Source: Clostridiaceae bacterium
GTDB lineage: Bacteria; Bacillota; Clostridia; Saccharofermentanales; UBA5734
NCBI GenBank assembly: GCA_012519875.1
Contig: JAAYPL010000084.1
Coordinates: 1 to 7,663 of the forward strand
Direction of reading: 5' to 3'
Length of the DNA stretch: 7,663 bases
The position numbers and the translations under genes are program-made. This document shows positions 1 through 4,590 of this stretch, piece by piece (the stretch's first letter is position 1; each line of letters begins with the position of its first letter). Under the pieces are notes generated by a model. That model was not told the DNA's origin, searched no databases, and was given only the letters and a program-made list of their open reading frames with translations.

Positions 1-1
1 A

Positions 2-85
2 CGCATAGAGATGTGGCTGAATACTTATCCTCGAAAGATTTTGGATTACAGAACACCGTTAGAAGTATACAGGTTGGTTTCTTAA
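2..85 (+). pseudogene. C-terminal end of an IS30-family transposase (5' part outside the window)
   Basis: Frame 2 reads 27 codons to a TAA at 83-85. The peptide contains WLNTYPRKILDYRTPLEV, which matches the conserved tail of IS30-family DDE transposases (general pattern LN-x-xPRK-x-L-x-Y-x-TP-x-EV). IS30 transposases catalyse cut-and-paste or copy-type transposition from short terminal inverted repeats. Only the tail is visible, so I cannot tell whether the element is intact to the left or only a remnant. It is labelled pseudogene simply because it is incomplete here. The catalytic DDE residues would lie upstream of base 1. The right end of the element should lie within a few dozen bases of the stop, that is, just before or at the rplU promoter. 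The identification rests on one short motif. Confidence 0.65.
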
Positions 86-142
86 CATTGGGCGACACTT
101 AATGTTGCATTCCGCGGGTTTCTGCCGGGCGGGTGATTCGTG

Positions 143-171
143 TTGACATAAAAGTCATCTGATGGTAACAT
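143..171 (+). promoter_or_regulatory. sigma-A promoter of the rplU operon
   Basis: TTGACA (143-148), a 17-bp spacer, then TAACAT (166-171). The -35 box is perfect and the -10 box matches TATAAT at 4 of 6 positions including the key first A and last T. Transcription should begin near 178, giving a leader of about 80 nt before the L21 start codon. A strong promoter is expected for ribosomal protein genes. It lies only about 60 bp after the transposase stop, so the -35 box could be at or near the right end of the insertion element. Confidence 0.8.
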
Positions 172-187
172 GATTCGGCGACCGCTT

Positions 188-225
188 GGTTTGGGCTTTT
201 AAATGCTGTCGGCATGCCTGGGACC
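188..225 (+). promoter_or_regulatory. stem-loop in the rplU leader; candidate L21 autoregulatory leader
   Basis: Bases 188-196 and 203-206 can pair with 212-219 and 221-225: GGTTT with GGACC (two G-U pairs), GGGC with GCCT, and ATGC with GCAT around a TGTCG loop, with a 6-nt bulge on the 5' side and a single bulged G on the 3' side. The element lies in the predicted 5' UTR, 15 nt before the AGGAGG ribosome binding site. Leaders upstream of rplU-rpmA operons in Bacillota are known (the Rfam L21 leader). I infer the same role from position only and did not match the family consensus. Confidence 0.4.
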
Positions 226-256
226 GGCGAGACTGATTACAGGAGGTAGCACGAAC

Positions 257-568
257 ATGTACGCTGTCATAGCGACTGGTGGAAAACAATATCGCGTTTC
301 CGTCGGCGACGAGATTTTTATTGAAAAACTTGCCGGTGAAGCCGGCGAGTCTTTGCAGTTCGATCAGGTATTGGCCGTATCTGACGACAAGGGTTTCAGA
401 GTCGGAACCCCTGCAATCGAAGGCGCCGTCGTCGAAGGCGAGATTGTCAAGCAAGGCAAACAAAAAAAGATCATTGTTTTCAAGTACAAGGCCAAAAAAG
501 GTTATCGCAGGAAAATGGGTCATCGTCAACCGTATACCCGTGTCAGAATAACCAAGATCACTGCTTGA
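257..568 (+). CDS. rplU: 50S ribosomal protein L21
   Basis: Primary 23S rRNA-binding protein of the large ribosomal subunit. The product has 103 residues, the usual length for L21. It opens with MYAVIATGGKQYRV, the family's conserved start. The C-terminal signature with KKGYRRKMGHRQPYT and VRITKI at about residues 80-101 is also typical. The start is ATG 257 because it aligns with the family and is preceded by a perfect AGGAGG (241-246) with a 10-nt gap. The frame is open further upstream to an ATG at 203, but that codon has no ribosome binding site and lies in the leader hairpin. It is the first gene of the operon. The prp start follows its stop by 12 nt. This is an ordinary, complete gene. 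Confidence 0.97.
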   Translation: MYAVIATGGKQYRVSVGDEIFIEKLAGEAGESLQFDQVLAVSDDKGFRVGTPAIEGAVVEGEIVKQGKQKKIIVFKYKAKKGYRRKMGHRQPYTRVRITKITA

Positions 569-580
569 TTGAACTTTGAC

Positions 581-925
581 ATGATTACCGTAACGTTGTA
601 TCGTTCCACGAACGGGTACATCAGGCGCTTTGTTGCATCGGGGCACGCCGGCTATGCGCCGGAGGGTTCGGACATCATTTGCGCAGGCATATCGGCTATC
701 GCGCAGACGATAATTGGAAGTCTACAGGACCTGGCAGGACTCGAACCGGTGTTTACCTTGACCGACGGCCTGATCGAAATCCAGACCGTTGACCCCGGCG
801 ACATGAATCCGGATCAATATGTCAAAGCCCGCATCCTGACCGAAGCCTTGGCGATCGGCTGCATTCAGATCGAACATAGTTACGGCAGGAAATTTGTTAC
901 TGTTATCGAATCAAATTATGCTTGA
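581..925 (+). CDS. prp: Prp, cysteine protease that processes ribosomal protein L27 (YsxB family)
   Basis: Prp removes the N-terminal extension of ribosomal protein L27, which would otherwise block the peptidyl-transferase centre. Numbered from ATG 581 (114 aa), the conserved segment GHAGYA...DIICAGIS places His22 and Cys34 exactly where the catalytic dyad of Staphylococcus aureus Prp lies. This, together with the family-like opening MITVTLYRSTNG, decides the start. A TTG at 569, directly after the rplU stop, would add four residues and remains possible. Neither start has a recognisable Shine-Dalgarno sequence, so translation is probably coupled to rplU. That would keep the protease well below its ribosomal neighbours. 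Its position between rplU and rpmA is the standard Bacillota arrangement, and its substrate is encoded 15 nt downstream. Confidence 0.93.
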   Translation: MITVTLYRSTNGYIRRFVASGHAGYAPEGSDIICAGISAIAQTIIGSLQDLAGLEPVFTLTDGLIEIQTVDPGDMNPDQYVKARILTEALAIGCIQIEHSYGRKFVTVIESNYA

Positions 926-940
926 GGGAGGTGCATCAGC

Positions 941-1222
941 ATGATTTTCGTCAACCTACAGCTTTTAGCACATAAGAAAGGTGTCGGCAGTTCCCGTAAC
1001 GGCCGCGAATCAGCATCCAAGCGCCTGGGCGCAAAACGTGGAGATGGTCAGGCGGTTCTGGCCGGCAATATTCTGGTTCGCCAACGCGGCACCAAAATTC
1101 ATCCCGGCCGAAATGTCGGCAAGGGCTCGGACGATACGTTGTTTGCTTTGATCGAGGGAAAAGTCAAATACGAGCGGTTGGGCAAAAGCAGGAAACAGGT
1201 CAGTGTCTATCCCTTTGAGTGA
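941..1222 (+). CDS. rpmA: 50S ribosomal protein L27 precursor with Prp-cleaved N-terminal extension
   Basis: L27 is the large-subunit protein whose flexible N-terminus reaches the peptidyl-transferase centre. The 93-residue product begins MIFVNLQLL followed by AHKKGVGSSRNGRES. The second part is the normal mature N-terminus of bacterial L27. The first nine residues correspond to the pro-extension of Bacillota L27, whose S. aureus form ends in LNLQFF just before cleavage. Here the FF pair is LL, so the inferred cut is Leu9-Ala10. The rest (KRLGAKRGDGQ, ILVRQRGTKIHPG, LIEGKVKYE) is canonical. A strong GGGAGGTG at 926-933 precedes the ATG by 7 nt, directly after the prp stop. A hairpin with a U-tract lies downstream and may end or attenuate the transcript before obgE. 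Confidence 0.97.
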   Translation: MIFVNLQLLAHKKGVGSSRNGRESASKRLGAKRGDGQAVLAGNILVRQRGTKIHPGRNVGKGSDDTLFALIEGKVKYERLGKSRKQVSVYPFE

Positions 1223-1282
1223 TCTGCGTCGTTCTTGTTAGCCAACCGGAATGAATGAATTTTTCCAGCCACATGACCAGAG

Positions 1283-1314
1283 AGTCCAGCCGGTGAAAGC
1301 CGGTTGGGCTTTTT
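1283..1314 (+). terminator. intrinsic terminator or attenuator between rpmA and obgE
   Basis: AGTCCAGCCGG (1283-1293) pairs with CCGGTTGGGCT (1300-1310) as an 11-bp stem containing two G-U pairs and a 6-nt loop. Four further T residues (1311-1314) follow, extending a run that starts at 1310. This has the form of a Rho-independent terminator. Since obgE starts 20 nt later with no obvious promoter in between, partial read-through is more likely than a full stop. The segment AGCCAACCGG (1240-1249) could pair with the same 3' arm and would then prevent hairpin formation. Confidence 0.6.
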
Positions 1315-1334
1315 CGACGTAACGGAGGTCTTTC

Positions 1335-2603
1335 ATGTTCATCGACAGTGCCAAAATTGCCGTCCAGGCAGGGAATGGAGGCAACGGCATGGTTTCGTTT
1401 CACACGGCCCGCTATGTTCCGAACGGTGGACCGGATGGCGGTGACGGTGGCCGTGGCGGCGATGTTGTCTTTTATGCGGACGAAGGACTCAGTACCCTGC
1501 AGGATTTTCGCTACAAAAGAAAATATAAAGCCGAAGATGGAACCAAGGGTGGCCGAAAAAAAATGACCGGCCGCAAGGGCAGCGACCTTCGCATCCGTGT
1601 GCCGGTCGGTACGCTGATCAAAGATGCTGAAACCGGCCGGGTATTGGCCGATTTGGTTGAAGAAGGACAGGAGGTCATTATTGCGCGAGGTGGCCGTGGT
1701 GGCGCCGGCAACACCCGTTTTGTCAACAGTGTCCGCCAGGCTCCGAAATTTGCCCGTGCCGGTGAACCGGGCGAAGAATATACGCTGCAGATTGAATTGA
1801 AATTGCTGGCCGATGTCGGATTAATCGGATTTCCGAATGTCGGCAAATCAAGTTTGCTGGCTGTTGTTTCGGAGGCGCGTCCCAAAATTGCCGACTATCC
1901 GTTCACAACACTGCAGCCTCAACTGGGTGTGGTCAGCGTGGACGATTACAGCTTTGTTCTTGCCGATATCCCCGGACTCATCGAGGGCGCACATCAAGGA
2001 CAGGGTCTGGGTCTTGCCTTTTTACGCCATATCGAGCGGACACGTCTGCTGATCCATATGATTGATGCGTCCGGATTTTCCGGACGTGATCCCCTTGATG
2101 ATTATGAGAAGATCAATCACGAGCTGGCTTCTTTTGATTCCCGGCTGGCAGCCAGGCCACAGGTCATTGCTCTCAACAAGATTGATCTGGCCAAGCCGGA
2201 ACAGCTGGAAGAACTGAAGGCCGCTCTGGAGTCTCTTGGATTAAAGGTGTTTTTGATCTGCGCGCCGATTAACGAGGGTGTCCCGGAGCTGATTCAATAC
2301 GTGGCCGGCGTTGTTCGCACGCTGCCCAAGCCCGTTCTCCTTGAAGATGTCAAAGAAGCGGCGGTTTACCGCTATCAGGAAGAAGCGTTGTTTGATTTGG
2401 CCAAGGACGGGGAGGTCTATCATGTAACCGGCAAATGGATTGAAAATCTGGTCGATTCTACCAATTTCGAGAATAACGAATCCTTGCAATATTTTCAGCG
2501 CCTGATTCGGCGAAAAGGTGTTATTGACGCGTTGGAAAAGGCCGGCGTGCAAGAGGGCGACCTGGTTGCTCTGCATGATCTGACATTTGAGTATATTGAG
2601 TGA
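1335..2603 (+). CDS. obgE: Obg-family GTPase (ObgE/CgtA), 50S subunit assembly factor
   Basis: Obg is a GTPase that binds immature 50S particles and links ribosome assembly to GTP/ppGpp levels. The 422-residue product has all three family domains. Residues 1-158 are the glycine-rich Obg fold (GNGGNG, GGPDGGDGGRGG). Residues 159-330 are the G domain, with G1 GFPNVGKSS (165-173), the switch region with TT (191-192), G3 DIPG (211-214) and G4 NKID (281-284). Residues about 345-422 are the C-terminal OCT domain, ending near GDLVALHDLTFEY. The G5 position reads ICAP (308-311) instead of the usual ISA. ATG 1335 is preceded by GGAGG (1324-1328) at a 6-nt gap. yhbY follows after 9 nt with its ribosome binding site overlapping the obgE stop, so the two are co-translated. 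Length and domain order are normal. Confidence 0.97.
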   Translation: MFIDSAKIAVQAGNGGNGMVSFHTARYVPNGGPDGGDGGRGGDVVFYADEGLSTLQDFRYKRKYKAEDGTKGGRKKMTGRKGSDLRIRVPVGTLIKDAETGRVLADLVEEGQEVIIARGGRGGAGNTRFVNSVRQAPKFARAGEPGEEYTLQIELKLLADVGLIGFPNVGKSSLLAVVSEARPKIADYPFTTLQPQLGVVSVDDYSFVLADIPGLIEGAHQGQGLGLAFLRHIERTRLLIHMIDASGFSGRDPLDDYEKINHELASFDSRLAARPQVIALNKIDLAKPEQLEELKAALESLGLKVFLICAPINEGVPELIQYVAGVVRTLPKPVLLEDVKEAAVYRYQEEALFDLAKDGEVYHVTGKWIENLVDSTNFENNESLQYFQRLIRRKGVIDALEKAGVQEGDLVALHDLTFEYIE

Positions 2604-2612
2604 GGTGATCGA

Positions 2613-2918
2613 ATGATGACCGGCAAGCAGAGAGCCTGGCTGCGTGGACAGGCCAATGATCTGCCGTGCCTGTTTCAAGTTGGCAAAGGTGAGATAACCC
2701 GGCAGCTCATAAAAAGCTTGGACGATGTGCTGAGCACCCATGAGTTGTTAAAGGTTAATATTTTAAAAACCGTGAAGATGCGTCCGGCCGATCTGGCCGA
2801 TCAGCTGGCCCTGGCGGTCGGCGCTGACGTCGTGCAGGTCATTGGGCATCGCTTTGTTCTTTATCGGCGCTCGGAGAAAATGGCCAGGTTGGGGAAATCA
2901 TTGACGCTGCCCGTTTAA
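2613..2918 (+). CDS. yhbY: YhbY-family RNA-binding protein (CRM domain), ribosome assembly
   Basis: A small, 101-residue, single-domain CRM protein, the usual size for YhbY. It opens MMTGKQRAWLRGQA, matching the family start LTGKQR-x-x-LR. The RNA-binding GxxG-type loop is VGKGEI (23-28). HELLKV (43-48) and the closing strands with VQVIGHRFVLYRR (74-86) are also characteristic. YhbY proteins bind pre-50S particles, which fits the location behind obgE. The ribosome binding site GAGGTGAT (2602-2609) overlaps the obgE stop, indicating translational coupling. An adjacent ATG at 2616 is possible but would be too close to that site. It is the last gene of the ribosomal cluster; only a weak terminator candidate lies after it. 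Confidence 0.92.
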   Translation: MMTGKQRAWLRGQANDLPCLFQVGKGEITRQLIKSLDDVLSTHELLKVNILKTVKMRPADLADQLALAVGADVVQVIGHRFVLYRRSEKMARLGKSLTLPV

Positions 2919-2957
2919 TGGTTGCGGAATTATTTTCTTTTTTGTAACATTTCCCTT

Positions 2958-2985
2958 TTAACTTGGTGATGACTTCGATTATAAT
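2958..2985 (+). promoter_or_regulatory. promoter of the rubredoxin-flavodiiron operon
   Basis: A perfect TATAAT at 2980-2985, with TTAACT (2958-2963, four matches to TTGACA) 16 bp upstream. Transcription should start near 2992, giving a 55-nt leader. The leader contains a small 7-bp hairpin (3007-3013 with 3021-3027) before the GAGG ribosome binding site. The -10 box is the centre of a long palindrome, listed separately. Confidence 0.65.
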
Positions 2986-2993
2986 CGGAGTCA
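2970..2993. promoter_or_regulatory. 24-bp palindrome centred on the -10 box; candidate repressor operator
   Basis: The left half is TGACTtCGATTA and the right half TAATCGgAGTCA. Eleven of twelve positions pair; the only mismatch is 2975/2988. A protein bound here would cover the -10 box and the start site, so simple repression is the natural reading. The genes downstream detoxify O2 or NO. In Clostridium acetobutylicum comparable genes are under the peroxide regulator PerR, but this even-spaced palindrome does not match the PerR 7-1-7 box well. The regulator is unknown. Confidence 0.6.
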
Positions 2994-3046
2994 GAGTATC
3001 TGCAAGGGTGGTTGGAAGAAAACCATCGGAAAGTGAGGCAACTGTC

Positions 3047-3205
3047 ATGAAAAGTTATGTGTGCAATCTGTGTGGGTATGTTTACGACCCGGCCGTTGGT
3101 GATCCCGATGCGAATATCGCGCCGGGCACGAGTTTCGATAATTTGCCGGATAGCTGGGTCTGCCCGCTTTGCGGCGCATCCAAAGAAGATTTCAGCGAGC
3201 TTTGA
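3047..3205 (+). CDS. rubredoxin
   Basis: A one-electron carrier with a single Fe(SCys)4 centre in the cytoplasm. The 52-residue product is typical in length and has both knuckles: CNLCG (Cys6, Cys9) and CPLCG (Cys39, Cys42). Family landmarks YVYDP, GDP, IAPGTSF and LPDSWVCP are in the usual order. ATG 3047 is chosen because it gives the classic opening MKSYVCNLCGYVYDP and has GAGG (3035-3038) 8 nt upstream. The frame is open back to 2963, but that stretch is promoter and leader. The gene is followed, after a gap that holds an 11-bp stem-loop, by a flavodiiron protein gene. Rubredoxin is the known electron donor to that family, so the two very probably form a functional pair. Confidence 0.97.
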   Translation: MKSYVCNLCGYVYDPAVGDPDANIAPGTSFDNLPDSWVCPLCGASKEDFSEL

Positions 3206-3234
3206 TCCGACTTGAAGTCAATTCTTTCACCAAT

Positions 3235-3268
3235 CGGCCTGTCGCTTGAGAAACCAGGCGACAGGCCG
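3235..3268 (+). other. intercistronic stem-loop between rubredoxin and flavodiiron genes
   Basis: CGGCCTGTCGC (3235-3245) and GCGACAGGCCG (3258-3268) are perfect 11-bp complements around a 12-nt loop. No T-run follows on either strand, so it is not a standard intrinsic terminator. The 3' arm ends 7 nt before the AAGGAG ribosome binding site (3276-3281) of the next gene. I infer a role in transcript processing or stability, or in setting unequal expression of the two genes. It could also lower read-through. Confidence 0.65.
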
Positions 3269-3288
3269 GACCTATAAGGAGAACCGCC

Positions 3289-4497
3289 ATGCCAGTTTTA
3301 ACGCTTTCTGACAATGTTTATGAGGTTGGAACCGTACATCCGGATCGTCAATTATTTGACTGCCTGATGCCGACGCCATTTGGCACAACATACAATTCTT
3401 ATTTGATAATCGGGCAGGAAAAGATCGCTTTGATCGATTCCGTTGATCCGGAGAAAGTCCCGGTCTTGTTAAACAATCTTGGGGAAGCCGGGGTCAGGCG
3501 AATTGACTACTTGGTCAGCCTGCACACCGAACAAGACCACGGAGGCGGTGCCCGGGCTATATTACTCAAATATCCCATGGCTCAAATTATTGCCAATGCC
3601 AAGGTGCGCGAATTGATGATTACGCATCTACATGTTCCGGATGAAAAAATAACCGTGATCGGCGAAGGTGACCGTCTGGAATTGGGTGGGAAAACGCTCC
3701 GCTTCATGATGATTCCTTTTGCCCATTGGCCGGATAATTATATGGCCCATCTCGAAGAGGACAATATTTTATTTTCCAGCGATTTGTTCGGATCACATTA
3801 TTCGACCGGCAAGGCCTTCTCGACCTCCAGTGCCGATCAACGTTTTGCCGCCAAGACGTACTATGCTGAGATCATGATGCCGTTCCGGACACAAATCGCC
3901 GGATACACGGCCCGTGTTCGCGAATTGGCTCCACGCCTGATTGCTCCGGCTCATGGACCGGTCTGGTATGATCCGAACTTGATTTTATACAGCTATGCCC
4001 GATGGACCGGCGACGGCGTGAAAAGACTGGTTTCCATCCCCTATGTCAGTATGCATAACAGCACGCGTGTTATGGTTGAGCGCCTGGCCGTGCGATTATC
4101 CGAGCAGGGTCTGTCGGTTATTTGCCGCGATCTGGGTAGCGAGGTGAACAGCCTGACCGTTGGGACCAGCGAATTTATCACGGATTTGGTTTATGCCGCG
4201 GCCGTGATCATGGCAACGCCAACCGTACTTGGCGGTCCGCATCCCAACATTGCTTATGCGGCCCTGGTCGCCAATGCTCTTCGGCCGAAAGCCCGATTCC
4301 TGGGTGTCATGGGCTCTTACGGATGGGGCACTAAGGTGGCCGAGACCATTGACTTACTGACAGCCAACCTTAAGATGGAGCGGTTGAAACCGCTGTTGGT
4401 GAAAGGATTGCCGACCGATGAAGATCTTGCTCGTGTCGATCAGATGGCCTTCGAGATCGGAGAGAAAATCCGCAACATACCGGATTTAATCCGTTGA
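3289..4497 (+). CDS. class A flavodiiron protein (FprA-type O2/NO reductase)
   Basis: Flavodiiron proteins reduce O2 to water and/or NO to N2O in the cytoplasm, using electrons relayed from rubredoxin to FMN to a di-iron site. This 402-residue product has the standard class A layout. The N-terminal metallo-beta-lactamase-like domain carries all expected iron ligands: HTEQDH (His79, Glu81, Asp83, His84), His146 in AHWPD, Asp165 in FSSDLFG, and His222 in PAHGP. The C-terminal flavodoxin domain (about 250-402) has a phosphate loop region SMHNSTR (254-260), ATPTVLGGPHP (309-319) and the FMN-binding GSYGWG (342-347). AAGGAG at 3276-3281 sits 7 nt before the ATG. The separate rubredoxin gene directly upstream supplies the donor. 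Sequence alone does not say whether O2 or NO is the preferred substrate. Confidence 0.95.
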   Translation: MPVLTLSDNVYEVGTVHPDRQLFDCLMPTPFGTTYNSYLIIGQEKIALIDSVDPEKVPVLLNNLGEAGVRRIDYLVSLHTEQDHGGGARAILLKYPMAQIIANAKVRELMITHLHVPDEKITVIGEGDRLELGGKTLRFMMIPFAHWPDNYMAHLEEDNILFSSDLFGSHYSTGKAFSTSSADQRFAAKTYYAEIMMPFRTQIAGYTARVRELAPRLIAPAHGPVWYDPNLILYSYARWTGDGVKRLVSIPYVSMHNSTRVMVERLAVRLSEQGLSVICRDLGSEVNSLTVGTSEFITDLVYAAAVIMATPTVLGGPHPNIAYAALVANALRPKARFLGVMGSYGWGTKVAETIDLLTANLKMERLKPLLVKGLPTDEDLARVDQMAFEIGEKIRNIPDLIR

Positions 4498-4555
4498 TAG
4501 GCGTTTTAAAACAAGCCGAAGATAAAGCAAAATAAAATATAGGATATAAGCAAGA

Positions 4556-4588
4556 CGGCCGGGTCCAAGTTGCACTGAGACTCGGCCG
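4556..4588. terminator. hairpin between convergent genes, probable bidirectional terminator
   Basis: CGGCCGGGTC (4556-4565) pairs with GACTCGGCCG (4579-4588), one G-U pair included. After a two-base mismatch, AGT (4568-4570) pairs with ACT (4574-4576). The stem lies between two stop codons facing each other (4497 and 4591). U-tracts are weak: CTTT on the + side, none of note on the - side. Termination by this hairpin is therefore inferred mostly from its position and strength. Confidence 0.55.
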
Positions 4589-4590
4589 CT

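Noticed and set aside
203..256. 18-codon N-terminal extension of L21 from an upstream ATG
   Set aside because: There is no ribosome binding site before it, it sits in the leader hairpin, and L21 proteins start at MYAVI.
155..646. 163-residue open frame on the - strand opposite rplU
   Set aside because: It is antisense to a clear ribosomal protein gene and its promoter, with no family resemblance in the translation.
1279..1310. AGAGAG followed by GGTGAAAGCC, reminiscent of T-box riboswitch stem I segments
   Set aside because: The gap is only 112 nt, there is no TGGNACCGCG antiterminator motif and no room for a specifier loop, and obgE is not an expected T-box target. The GGTGAAAGCC is explained by the terminator hairpin.
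2241..2741. 166-residue open frame on the - strand across obgE and yhbY
   Set aside because: Antisense shadow of two genes with unmistakable family motifs.
2917..2959. Possible terminator after yhbY (AAT-GTTGC pairing with GTAACATT, then TCCCTTTT)
   Set aside because: The stem is short, AT-rich, bulged and has an 18-nt loop; it is too weak to call, although a terminator would be expected here.
4503..4512. 10-bp perfect palindrome GTTTTAAAAC after the flavodiiron gene
   Set aside because: Short, AT-rich and without a partner; expected by chance in AT-rich intergenic DNA.
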